Source: Mytilus californianus (taxonomy: Eukaryota; Mollusca; Bivalvia; Mytilida; Mytilidae). Taken from it: DNA of 64,000 bases. Position 1 is the first letter of the stretch; the number at the start of each line of letters is the position of its first letter. Shown here in pieces: positions 32,268 to 41,772 of the stretch. The notes beneath the pieces are model-generated. The model was not told the DNA's origin and searched no databases. It was given only the letters and a program-made list of their open reading frames with translations. The DNA lies in contig NW_026262668.1 of assembly GCF_021869535.1 (NCBI RefSeq), positions 64,944,058 to 65,008,057 of the forward strand, read 5' to 3'. A program made the position numbers and the translations under genes.

Positions 32268-34034
32268 TGTATAATTATAAACAGTGTCGAGAACTCGTTG
32301 GAAGTACTTGATAAATTACATGCATATATTGGTGATTTTGAATCTGTTCAAAGTTTTGATTTTTCTACCCTATATACCACATTGCCTCACATTCTCATTA
32401 AGAAAAAATTCACACACCTAATTAAATGGGCATTTAAAAAGTCAGAATGTGAATATATATGTTCAAACTCTTTTAGGTCATTTTTTAGTAGCAATAAACA
32501 AAAAAACTATGTCAATTGGACATGCTTTGATACTATATATGCCCTTGAATTTTTACTAGATAACATTTTTGTTCGCTTTGGAGATTCCGTATATCGTCAG
32601 GTTATCGGAATTCCAATGGGGACTAACTGTGCACCACTTATTGCGGACCTTTTTTTGTATTGCTATGAGTTACAATTTATGACAAAAATCAGCAAAGACC
32701 CATCGAAACAACATCTGATACACAAATTTAATAATACTTTTAGATATTTGGATGATATTTTGGCTCTCAATAATGACGACTTCAGTATGTATACTAAAGA
32801 GATTTATCCTGTTGAACTTACTTTAAATAAAGCTAATACTAACAATGACCACTGCCCTTTCCTCGATCTTGATATCTATATCATTAATGGAAAGCTTAAT
32901 ACTAAAATATATGATAAAAGAGATGATTTTTCATTTCCTATCGTTAATTATCCATTTTTAGATGGTGACGTTCCCTTGTCACCATCTTACGGTGTGTATA
33001 TATCTCAACTTGTACGATTCGCTCGTGTATGTAACAATGTTTTAGATTTTAACGAGAGAAATTTATGTATTACTGAAAAATTATTACACCAGGGTTTTCG
33101 ATATCACAAACTAGTCAAAACATTTACTAAATTTTATCATCGGTATAAGGACATCATTCGTAAATATAGCTCAACATGCAGACTTCTTATACGTTCAGGT
33201 ATTTCACATCCAATTTTTTATGGAAATATTCTTTATAAAGCACAAAAATGTCAGTATTCACCTCTGAAGCTAACAAAACCTTTAAATAGACTTATTAAGA
33301 AGGGATATAGTTACGATACTGTTGTCAGGTCATTAAAGATTGCATATTTTGGCGTTAATATTGATTCACGTATAGGGTCTTTGCATCGGCACTAAACACA
33401 TTTATTTAAAAACCAGTTGTTGGCATGACACGGATTATGTTCTTCTCATATATGTTATGATGGTATGATACTAAACCCCTAACGGGAAGGATTGTGCCTG
33501 ATATTCATATGATGAAGACATAATCTTTCAATCAGTTTAATTGAAGTCTGGAGCTGGCATGTCAGTTAACTGCTAGTAGTCTGTTGTTATTTATGTATTA
33601 TTGTCATTTTGTTTATTTTCTTTGGTTACATCTTCTGACATCAGACTCGGACTTCTCTTGAACTGAATTTTAATGTGCGTATTGTTATGCGTTTACTTTT
33701 CTACATTGGCTAGAGGTATAGGGGGAGGGTTGAGATCTCATAAACATGTTTAACCCCGCCGCATTTTTGCGCCTGTCCCAAGTCAGGAGCCTCTAGCCTT
33801 TGTTAGTCTTGTATTATTTTTAATTTTAGTTTCTTGTGTACAAATTTTGAGTTTAGTATGGCGTTCATTATCTGAACTAGTATATATTTTTGTTTAGGGG
33901 CCAGCTGAAGGACGCCTCCGGGTGCGGGAATTTCTCGCTGCATTGAAGACCTGTTGGTGACCTTCTGCTGTTGTCTGTTCTATGGTCGGGTTGTTGTCTC
34001 TTTGACACATTCATCATTTCCATTCTCAATTTTA
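32268..34034 (+). mobile_element. Penelope-like element with an open RT frame (P2)
   Basis: It comprises a 5'-truncated coding region (frame open from about 32268, NSVENSLEVLDKLHAYIG) and a 3' tail of about 640 bp, 33396-34034, which is shared with P1 at 4186-4752 apart from P1's MITE. The tail landmarks are ctaaacccctaacgggaagg, cattggctagaggtataggg and taaccccgccgcatttttgc. No GIY-YIG endonuclease frame follows the RT. It sits 0.3 kb downstream of the C1q gene in the same orientation. Confidence 0.85.
32298..33395 (+). CDS. Penelope-like reverse transcriptase, 5'-truncated but uninterrupted
   Basis: The frame encodes 365 residues if read from a TTG, and continues open upstream, so the real N-terminus has been lost. 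Motif A is at about residues 20-30, FDFSTLYTTLPH, with the first catalytic Asp. Motif B is about residues 104-115, GIPMGTNCAP. Motif C is about residues 148-155, FRYLDDIL, with both catalytic Asp residues. The thumb-like part follows with CPFLDLDIYI, IYDKRDDFSFPI and YGVYISQLVRFARVC, features of the Penelope-like RT group. The enzyme would copy element RNA by target-primed reverse transcription. The usual C-terminal GIY-YIG endonuclease is absent, and the N-terminus is truncated, so the copy is unlikely to be active by itself. The absence of stops over 1.1 kb implies fairly recent insertion. Confidence 0.85.
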   Translation: MEVLDKLHAYIGDFESVQSFDFSTLYTTLPHILIKKKFTHLIKWAFKKSECEYICSNSFRSFFSSNKQKNYVNWTCFDTIYALEFLLDNIFVRFGDSVYRQVIGIPMGTNCAPLIADLFLYCYELQFMTKISKDPSKQHLIHKFNNTFRYLDDILALNNDDFSMYTKEIYPVELTLNKANTNNDHCPFLDLDIYIINGKLNTKIYDKRDDFSFPIVNYPFLDGDVPLSPSYGVYISQLVRFARVCNNVLDFNERNLCITEKLLHQGFRYHKLVKTFTKFYHRYKDIIRKYSSTCRLLIRSGISHPIFYGNILYKAQKCQYSPLKLTKPLNRLIKKGYSYDTVVRSLKIAYFGVNIDSRIGSLHRH

Positions 34035-34342
34035 TTATATATGTATTGAATACAATTCGTTTTTTTAACAAACTTCTTGTCAGCAGCTATGTCCATTATT
34101 ATAAATAAGTAGTCTGTTTATAAATACTTAATTTTCCAGTAGGAGATGTTTGCAACAAGTCGTCAAAGAGACATATATATTACTTTCGCGGTCTTTATCA
34201 ATGATCTAAATAGATAGTTGTTTTCACAGTTTTAACTCAAACACAGATAATGTTCTCTACAGATTTCTATACATATTTGCGGTCATTTGAAACTTTGATG
34301 TATCACTATTTAGAATTAGTATTTCGATAGGCACGTGCATAG
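34035..34342. other. Unassigned sequence left of the LTR composite
   Basis: AT-rich with no gene. Its last four bases, atag (34339-34342), form the left copy of the probable target duplication of the LTR composite. Confidence 0.4.
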
Positions 34343-34982
34343 TGTCACAGTGGAAAAATGGACAAAAGTTGATTTTGAGACTTTTCGGACATTTTGTAAA
34401 AGATTTTGTAGAATCACTGTTTTTGTTGTATTGGCAATATTTCAAAAAGGGATTTTGTTAATTTTATTGTGAAAGGTTTAAAGACAAGTTTAGAAGATTA
34501 AGATAATCTAATTTCATGTTTTAATTTGATTTTCAATTAGCAACATTTTACTTCAATTGGTCTATTATTCGTATATGACAAGCCTAGACTTTAATTCCAT
34601 AAATAAGTCTGTATGTTCTATTGTTAATTATTATCTGTGTGCTAATTTTTCTGTAATCCCTTAATTGAACTTTCTCACTCATTTAGAGAAATATTTGTCA
34701 AGTCTATTCAAGTAATTTTTGGTTTGTTATATAAACTATGTTGTTATTTTGATATGGCAGATTGGATTTAGTGTTACACTGAGCAGTTCCAACTCTGTAC
34801 AATTGTATTCCATGCTGAACTTATTAAATTATACATCGCGCTAACCAGAGTCGTCTTTTGTTGCAAGAGCTAGTCCCAGAGTCGGAGTCCTTGCAGACTT
34901 GTCGTACTGTTTATTGTGTGTGTGTGGTTCCAGGCCAACACATTACCCAGTCACAAGATACACCCAGTTTCTATTTGTGACA
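34343..34982 (+). repeat. LTR A (640 bp, outer left, inverted relative to B and C)
   Basis: It runs from tgtcacagtggaaaaatgg to ctatttgtgaca and is the reverse complement of B and C with few differences. The next bases, tttggtggaggacccgggca, resemble the leader after LTR C on the minus strand (tttggtgccaggtccgggtc) and may be a primer-binding site. A TATA-like tatataaa lies at 34728-34735, a candidate LTR promoter. Confidence 0.85.
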
Positions 34983-35556
34983 TTTGGTGGAGGACCCGGG
35001 CATGTTGTACACGATCGGAATTTAATTTGTCCAAACTGTTCCTTAACATCACGTTTTCTTTCATAACGGTATCCAATTTAGAATTTTCACACTTCAGCAC
35101 AGCGATTTCTTTGATGAAGTTTCGGTTAGACACTTTCAACTTGTTAATGTGCTGTTTCGCGAATTCGTCCTGTATGGAGCACGTAAAAACGGAGAGTTCC
35201 TTGTCCTCAAGTCCTTGAAACGGAAATTGAGACATTTGTTTCTTCTCAATAAACGTTCTCATTCGGTCGCTGTCTCTTTGAATTTTTGACTTTGATTTCT
35301 TCTTCGGTTTTGGGTTTTCACACGACTTAACGTGAAAACTACACATACGGGCAAAATGTCCATGATGTCTGCACTTGTAACAATAAGCGTTAGCTGCATA
35401 ACACCGATGGTAGGTGAAAACGTTCAATGTCTTACCGCAATATTTGCACAGAAAGTCCAAATAGGTATCTGCTTTTCTCATCGGAAACGGATGTCCATTT
35501 CTGCAAGGCTGGTAATTCCAGGTTCCTTTCATATAGTTGCTTCTAGAGGTATTCAT
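34951..35556 (-). pseudogene. N-terminal gag-like frame with intact CCHC zinc knuckle, 3'-truncated
   Basis: The frame starts at ATG 35556 (MNTSRSNYMKGTW) and gives 201 residues. It contains Cys pairs (CKYC), then the knuckle CYKCRHHGHFARMC, which fits CX2CX4HX4C. The basic stretch PKPKKKSKSKIQRDSDR and a coiled coil follow. It is clearly related to the frame at 36931-37764 in the order and spacing of these features. About its last 25 residues, after NSLDKLNSDR, are encoded by the inverted leader and end of LTR A, so the natural C-terminus has been replaced by a junction. Confidence 0.6.
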
Positions 35557-35609
35557 TACTAGTTCGGGGGAACTAGCTCAAGATCGTGCCGCGGGTACCT
35601 CAACCAATA

Positions 35610-35969
35610 TATAACCGGGCGTTTTCCGTGTTATAGTAATTCAAAGACGGAATACCAATACTTTAAACTTTATTAGCAAGGTCCGGACAGTACCAGACCT
35701 AAGACCTAAACTGACTACAAAATAACATACAAAAGCATATATAGAAAACAGTTACTATAGCAAAGGATTAGTGTCCAAAGGATTAACTTGTCATCGTCAG
35801 AGTAATTTCCATTACGACAAACATATATTTAACAATAGAATTAATTAAACACAAAGAAATGTAAAAGGTTTGATGAACGGATTAATAAATTGTCACTATA
35901 GCACTTAAGATATATTGTCGGAATTAGCTTTATTTCTATTTCACATTTGTCCAAATCTTCCTGGTTATA
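35610..35969 (-). repeat. Second putative LTR (about 360 bp, single copy)
   Basis: On the minus strand it begins tataaccaggaag and ends cccggttata, so it has the inverted ends TATAACC/GGTTATA. It is preceded by the purine-rich run at about 35990-35974 and followed by ttggttgaggtacccgcgg, which resembles the leaders that follow LTRs A and C. It lacks TG...CA ends and has only one copy in the window. It separates the C-terminal gag remnant from the N-terminal gag frame. Speculative. Confidence 0.35.
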
Positions 35970-36031
35970 TTCGCCACTACTCCACCTAAACTCGGTCTCC
36001 GAGTTTGCCGAATTGAAACTATTTGACTCGG

Positions 36032-36229
36032 TTATCTTCGTGGGTAACCTCCTCGTTGTGGGTGTTGATGCGAGTTTTTGGGATAGTTTGAACGTAAACT
36101 TTTAATTTGATTCTCGGCGACTGAAAGTTCATGAAGTAAATCTTGACATTCACGTATATCGTCGGAATGTTGTGCTTTTAGTCGCTGAATTTCGTCTTTA
36201 AGTGTTTTGATTAAATGACAGTCTTGCAT
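36032..36229 (-). pseudogene. C-terminal coiled-coil remnant of a gag-like frame
   Basis: A 65-residue frame starting MQDCHLIKTLKDEIQRLKAQ, continuing as a coiled coil and ending with the basic, Pro/Gly-rich tail HPQRGGYPRR. It starts 14 bases after the inner edge of LTR B, so its 5' part is cut off. Style and end resemble the end of the frame at 36931-37764. A purine-rich run with ggtggagtagtggcgaa follows at about 35990-35974, a candidate polypurine tract for the repeat at 35610-35969. Confidence 0.45.
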
Positions 36230-36243
36230 CTCAGCATTTTAAA

Positions 36244-36883
36244 TGTCACAAATAGAAACTGGGTGTATCTTGTGACTGGGTAATGTGTTGGCCTGGAACC
36301 ACACACACACAATAAACAGTACGACAAGTCTGCAAGGACTCCGACTCTGGGACTAGCTCTTGCAACAAAAGACGACTCTGGTTAGCGCGATGTATAATTT
36401 AATAAGTTCAGCATGGAATACAATTGTACAGAGTTGGAACTGCTCAGTGTAACACTAAATCCAATCTGCCATATCAAAATAACAACATAGTTTATATAAC
36501 AAACCAAAAATTACTTGAATAGACTTGACAAATATTTCTCTAAATGAGTGAGAAAGTTCAATTAAGGGATTACAGAAAAATTAGCACACAGATAATAATT
36601 AACAATAGAACATACAGACTTATTTATGGAATTAAAGTCTAGGCTTGTCATATACGAATAATAGACCAATTGAAGTAAAATGTTGCTAATTGAAAATCAA
36701 ATTAAAACATGAAATTAGATTATCTTAATCTTCTAAACTTGTCTTTAAACCTTTCACAATAAAATTAACAAAATCCCTTTTTGAAATATTGCCAATACAA
36801 CAAAAACAGTGATTCTACAAAATCTTTTACAAAATGTCCGAAAAGTCTCAAAATCAACTTTTGTCCATTTTTCCACTGTGACA
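36244..36883 (-). repeat. LTR B (640 bp, internal)
   Basis: Same sequence as C in the same orientation. On the minus strand it follows the purine-rich stretch cagtgggagaagaggcatgt, which fits a polypurine tract, so B behaves as the 3' LTR of the gag unit at 36931-37764. After its inner end there is no PBS-like leader, only tttaaaatgctgag and the coiled-coil remnant. Confidence 0.85.
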
Positions 36884-36930
36884 ACATGCCTCTTCTCCCA
36901 CTGAAGCACGACCCCGTGCTTCGAATAGAT

Positions 36931-37764
36931 TCAACGAAAATACCTAAATTGTGGTAGAAAAGTTCTGGGTTGGTTCTGGTATACGGTCCTTTGATTTAGC
37001 GTGGATCGCAATTGTTCTTTTTCACTATCGGATTCTTTTAATTTAATATTCAATTCTCCAATTTGCTTGTAATACTCGTCCACTTTGAAATGTAAAATGG
37101 AGTTTTCATTAAAAAACTGTCTCTTTTCTGTAGCTATTTCTTCGTATTGTTGTTGGATGTCGAAAATAAAATCAATTTTTCTCTGTAGGTATAATTCCAA
37201 ATCATTTATGCGTTTTACGTGATTTTGACAGTTGTCTATATTAACGGATTGTCTTTTCTGGTTGTCTTGTAAGCTTAGAACATTTTCACGTAACTTTTCA
37301 TTTTCAGTTGAAACACTTTGTAAATGAAGTAACTGTTCGCGTAAATTCTGGATTTCGGCTGTCAGACTTTCACCCTTTTTCTGTTCTGTTGAAAGTTTCT
37401 CTTTGACACACGTTAATTCACATTTGATAATACTAGAGGAGTCCAAACAACTTCGGAATGCTGAATCACGAAGATTAGCAAATGGCAAACTACGGGTTAA
37501 TGATTTAGAATCCAAATATTCCTGTATCCGTCTCGAATCTCTATCCCTTTGCGATTTTGATTTGGTTTTTATCTGCGGCACATCTTTGCACTTTTTAATT
37601 TCCTGATGAGGACGAGAGACACACATTCGGGCACACTTAAAACATTGCTTACTTTCTGCATAACAAAATGTTTGTCTATGCTGATTTCCACATCTGGCGC
37701 ACGCTGGAATCTGACGCATCTGGAAAAACCATGGTCTCCACTGTGGCCTGAAGTTGTATTCCAT
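36931..37764 (-). CDS. gag-like protein with Cys-rich N-terminus and coiled coil
   Basis: From the first in-frame ATG (37764) the frame gives 277 residues; it is open upstream to the LTR only through a TTG. Residues of about 20-60 hold Cys pairs (PACARCGNQHRQTFC, CFKCARMC). A basic stretch KTKSKSQRDRDSRR follows, and then about 170 residues of coiled coil (for example LREQLLHLQSVSTENEKLRE). The C-terminus is Asn/Gln/Arg-rich and ends in stop. The related frame at 34951-35556 has an intact CX2CX4HX4C knuckle where this one reads CFKC directly joined to ARMC, so six residues including the zinc-binding His are missing. No capsid fold, protease or RT can be recognised. In the element's logic it would be the only structural protein; nucleic-acid binding is inferred. 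Confidence 0.65.
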   Translation of the reverse strand: MEYNFRPQWRPWFFQMRQIPACARCGNQHRQTFCYAESKQCFKCARMCVSRPHQEIKKCKDVPQIKTKSKSQRDRDSRRIQEYLDSKSLTRSLPFANLRDSAFRSCLDSSSIIKCELTCVKEKLSTEQKKGESLTAEIQNLREQLLHLQSVSTENEKLRENVLSLQDNQKRQSVNIDNCQNHVKRINDLELYLQRKIDFIFDIQQQYEEIATEKRQFFNENSILHFKVDEYYKQIGELNIKLKESDSEKEQLRSTLNQRTVYQNQPRTFLPQFRYFR

Positions 37765-37891
37765 CGCTGCAACTCTGCTACATGTATATATGTACGTCTC
37801 TGCTGGGGAACTGGTAACTCGCTTGCTGCTCTGAGGTATCAGGAAAGCGTGTTGAGCTAAAGAGTCAACACGACCCGGACCTGGCACCAAA

Positions 37892-38530
37892 TGTCACAAA
37901 TAGAAACTGGGTGTATCTTGTGACTGGGTAATGTGTTGGCCTGGAACCACACACACACAATAAACAGTACGACAAGTCTGCAAGGACTCCGACTCTGGGA
38001 CTAGCTCTTGCAACAAAAGACGACTCTGGTTAGCGCGATGTATTATTTAATAAGTTCAGCATGGAATACAATTGTACAGAGTTGGAACTGCTCAGTGTAA
38101 CACTAAATCCAATCTGCCATATCAAAATAACAACATAGTTTATATAACAAACCAAAAATTACTTGAATAGACTTGACAAATATTTCTCTAAATGAGTGAG
38201 AAAGTTCAATTAAGGGATTACAGAAAATTAGCACACAGATAATAATTAACAATAGAACATACAGACTTATTTATGGAATTAAAGTCTAGGCTTGTCATAT
38301 ACGAATAATAGACCAATTGAAGTAAAATGTTGCTAATTGAAAATCAAATTAAAACATGAAATTAGATTATCTTAATCTTCTAAACTTGTCTTTAAACCTT
38401 TCACAATAAAATTAACAAAATCCCTTTTTGAAATATTGCCAATACAACAAAAACAGTGATTCTACAAAATCTTTTACAAAATGTCCGAAAAGTCTCAAAA
38501 TCAACTTTTGTCCATTTTTCCACTGTGACA
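37892..38530 (-). repeat. LTR C (639 bp, outer right)
   Basis: On the minus strand this is the 5' LTR of the gag unit. It begins tgtcacag at 38530, ends tttgtgaca at 37892 and is followed by tttggtgccaggtccgggtc, a PBS-like leader. It differs from B by single-base changes and a one-base indel, implying recent duplication. Confidence 0.85.
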
Positions 38531-39244
38531 ATAGTATGAAAGAGAGATTCCGGTCATTAAGCTCACGGGTAGTAACCTCGTCATATAGAGAAGCGTTTAG
38601 TACAGTGATTTTGTCATAGTTTGGTTAAGATTAACATGGTTGTGTTAAGTGTTTTTGATGACAAACAGTGTCAAAATATAAACATTCGAATAGTTTATTA
38701 AAGGAACTAATGACAACAAATTCAAGCTGGTAAGTATCTTTGTTTATAGTTAATATGTTAGTACATCAAAATTTGTATCATATAGTTATTAATTTGACAC
38801 AAAATAATGCTTGCGTATGTCAAAATTTAAAAGTTGTGATTCGTTTCTATTGCATAAAAAAGTGGTTTGCTTACTGTCTGCTACATCACATATTTTGTTA
38901 TGATATAAAATTGCCGTCAATTTTCCTGAAAAACAGCCCCTACTGCACACAATTTGAGATTACAGAATATTCGGTGTCATGGTTTGGTTCATTCGTGTCA
39001 TGGTTTATTTCATGTTGAACATGGTTCAGTTATGTGATTCTATTCGTGAATGAAGGAAGAGTAACGATCAAAATAAACAGGCATTATATATATTGAAATA
39101 CTCTTTTTTAAATCATTTTATTTGGAATACAAAAGGACATATATACGCACATTCAATGTAGTATTATATATATTAAGTACATGCGGTCTGATTACCAATA
39201 ACTATCCATCCAAGATCAAAATGACATAGATGTAAGCAACTATA

Positions 39245-39355
39245 TGTAGTCGTACGGCCTTCAACAATGAACAAAATCCATACCTTTTAGCAAGCTATAA
39301 AAGGCTCCGACAAAATTATATGTAAAAAAAACATAAATGAGAAAACCAATGTATA
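39245..39355 (+). repeat. SINE-like fragment (tacggccttcaacaatga family)
   Basis: It contains agtcgtacggccttcaacaa, tagcaagctataaaaggctc and gagaaaaccaatg, the 3' half of a short interspersed repeat that I associate with mussels. The 5' half, gatgtggtatgagtgccaat, is seen at 54165-54235, and inverted at 46035-46080. Confidence 0.45.
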
Positions 39356-39959
39356 CAATATTACAAAAACATAATAATTTCTATTCGTTCGTAATAATAA
39401 TTGATAAAAGTGGACATTAAATCGGCTTCATTCTAATTCGGAATTGTGATTTTTCATATATTTAAATTCGGAACTTGTGTGTATTTTTTTAATTTTTATT
39501 TTAATTTTACTAATAGTTTATAAAACATATAAGTTTTAACTGTTGTCCATGTCACGCGTTACCATTTTGTTTCGTGGATGGTTGAAGACTTATGGTGTCC
39601 TCTTGATATCGTTTGGTTAGTTTTGTAGTTGGGATACTATAGCATGGGCGTATAACTCGAAATCTCCTTTTATTCATCTGGTTCAAAATAAAACAACAGA
39701 TATATAGTTTAGAAGAAAAAAATTACTTTTTGACTAGCTGATACGTTTTGCAACTTTAAGTAGATGTCTTTACAAATTTTACAAGTGATGCCGCTCACGA
39801 TATCGACGACAGAGTCAATCATGGACAAATGGAGAAAATAATCTATGTGAAACAGAAGCAGCGATTTCTGTTTTTGTAATTATTATCTCAAAAGATAGTT
39901 TAAAAGAGCAAGGACTATTTAAATCATAAAAGCAAAATAACAAAAATACGGGACTTTGA

Positions 39960-41772
39960 GGAAAATTCTAAACGGAAAGTCCCTAATCAAATGACAAAAT
40001 CAAAAACTGAAACACATCAAACGAATGTATAACAACTGTCATATTCCTGACTTGGTACAGACATTTTTTTCTGTAGAAAATGGTGGATTAAACCTGGTTT
40101 ATAGCCAGCTTAAACTCTCACATGTATAACAGTCGCATAAAATTCCATTATATTGACGACGATGTGTGAACAAAACAAACTAGGTAAAAATGTCAAAAAT
40201 AAGGGTACAGCAGGCAACATTGTGTTATAATCATAATCACTATAAAAACAAAACAAATATTTCAACAAAGAAAAACAAAAAGGCATATAGACAAAGCACA
40301 TAAGCAAAAACGAAAGACAAGAATACAAAAATTTACCATAGCACTATAACACAATGACGGGATGTATAAGTAACGAGCCACGTCAAATGGATTGGGGTAA
40401 AAATAGACTCAACAGTTAAAGTAATAATTTACAAAGACAAAAAAAAAGAGTGCCACAACACGTCATTAAGGTGACAAACAACGTCAGTACTTAGAATCTA
40501 TACTTAAAGACCATCGTTTATTATTTGTGAAGTTGAAAAGGAATATTTACCCACAAGGTCTTCCGATGAACTTTTTTTGGAAAAAGGACGAGAAGTTCTT
40601 TGACATACCACTGGTTCATCAACTTTCTGTTCCGACACTGGTGACGGTTTACAAAGTCTGAGTAGCATCTGCAAGCTCTTGCATATCGAATGAGTTGGGA
40701 AATGTATATCCCATATGCAGAAGAAGTTGGTATATTGCTACTGAGGTTGGAGAAACTGATCATTTTAAAATTAAAATCGTCTCGTTTGTCATAGATTCTG
40801 GTATACTAAGATGACCGCTCGTGTCAAATTCGAGGTATAATTGTCTAAATATAAGACAGAGGAAGTCGTGTCTGTTGTTCCTTTAATTTCTAGTTCTGGG
40901 GGATATATTAATGGAATTCAATCAGAAAAGTCTGGATTGTTAATGGAAAGAACAATATTTATGAATGTGAAATTAAATGATCTGGCTTCTTTCATCTTCT
41001 TGTTTTTTTTTTTACAAATGTCTGAAGGAACTCCGACTCATATGAAGATAAGAAGAGGTCGCTGCCGCACAGTTCGCTCCCATAGAAATACCGACAATTA
41101 GGTGACAAAGTCTACCTCCAAATTCAACAAATATGTTGTCAATAAGAAGCTCCAGCATACTGGTCACTTGTTCCTCTGTGTAGCATGTTTTATTTTTTGT
41201 TTACTATTAACAAAATATGCCGTATGGTATCCAAAAGTAATAAAAGTATAGCGTGCGCTACCATTTTTATGTTGAAAAGCATTGTAGATTTAAATTATTT
41301 CTTTTAGACGATTTTTCAATTATACACATAGGGAATGGTGGTATACAAGTTTGAAAAATTAAAAGTTTTTATAGAAATAATTTCAGAGAAAGATCGAGAT
41401 TTACATTTATTCAGAAGGTCTTTAAGAGATTTTTAAAATCCACATATGGTTAATACCACTACACGAGTAAACAGTTTCACAGTATTTCTGAAAACCCTCT
41501 TTCATTGCGGAAAGAATCTTTGTCAATCTAATGGACAATTCTTTTGTCGAACATGCAGATGAGCTGGCAATGTACGGCTGTTTGTATGGAATTTTGTGAA
41601 GCTTAGGTATCCAATACAAACAAGGTAAGTCCTCCGATTTGCTGCTCAAAGTAATGTTCAATGAAGCTATTAAGGACTTATGAATCATCAAAATCTCATC
41701 CTTGTCAAATGATGTTTTTGTATGTGGGATTACATGAGTTTTTAAGACACAAGTATTAATTACGATTTGCAT
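39960..41772 (-). pseudogene. Penelope-like element, decayed minus-strand copy (P3)
   Basis: The order on the minus strand is correct throughout. CLYWIPKLHKIPYKQPYIA and GINHMWILK (41670-41425) are upstream of motif A. YTEEQVTSMLELLIDNIFVE then GISMGANCA (about 41180-41050) carries motif B. FNFTFINIVLSINNPDFSD (about 40990-40930) sits where motif C should be, but the YIDD residues are gone. IYPPELEIKGTTDT, then FSNLSSNIPTSSAYGIYISQ and LIRYARAC follow. A tail extends to about 39960. Several frameshifts and stops interrupt it. It belongs to a different Penelope-like family from P1/P2, judged by its tail, and is dead. Confidence 0.8.

Larger units (their letters stand above)
34343..38530. mobile_element. 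Composite gag-only LTR retroelement with inverted outer LTRs
   Basis: Three repeats of 639-640 bp (A 34343-34982, B 36244-36883, C 37892-38530) start or end tgtcacag and tttgtgaca. B and C are in the same orientation and A is inverted, so the outermost repeats point in opposite directions. The outer edges are flanked by atag at 34339-34342 and 38531-38534, consistent with a 4-bp target duplication. Between the repeats are minus-strand CCHC/coiled-coil frames (36931-37764, 36032-36229, 34951-35556) and a second putative LTR (35610-35969). No protease, RT, RNase H or integrase is present in its 4.2 kb. It resembles terminal-repeat, gag-only non-autonomous elements that were rearranged or recombined. 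The assignment to LTR retrotransposons rests on repeat structure, PBS/PPT-like sequences and the gag-like frames. Confidence 0.75.

Noticed and set aside
37765..37890. N-terminal extension of the gag-like frame through a TTG adjacent to the LTR
   Set aside because: The TTG overlaps the PBS-like leader and there is an ATG at 37764 before the Cys-rich region; the upstream part is more likely untranslated leader.
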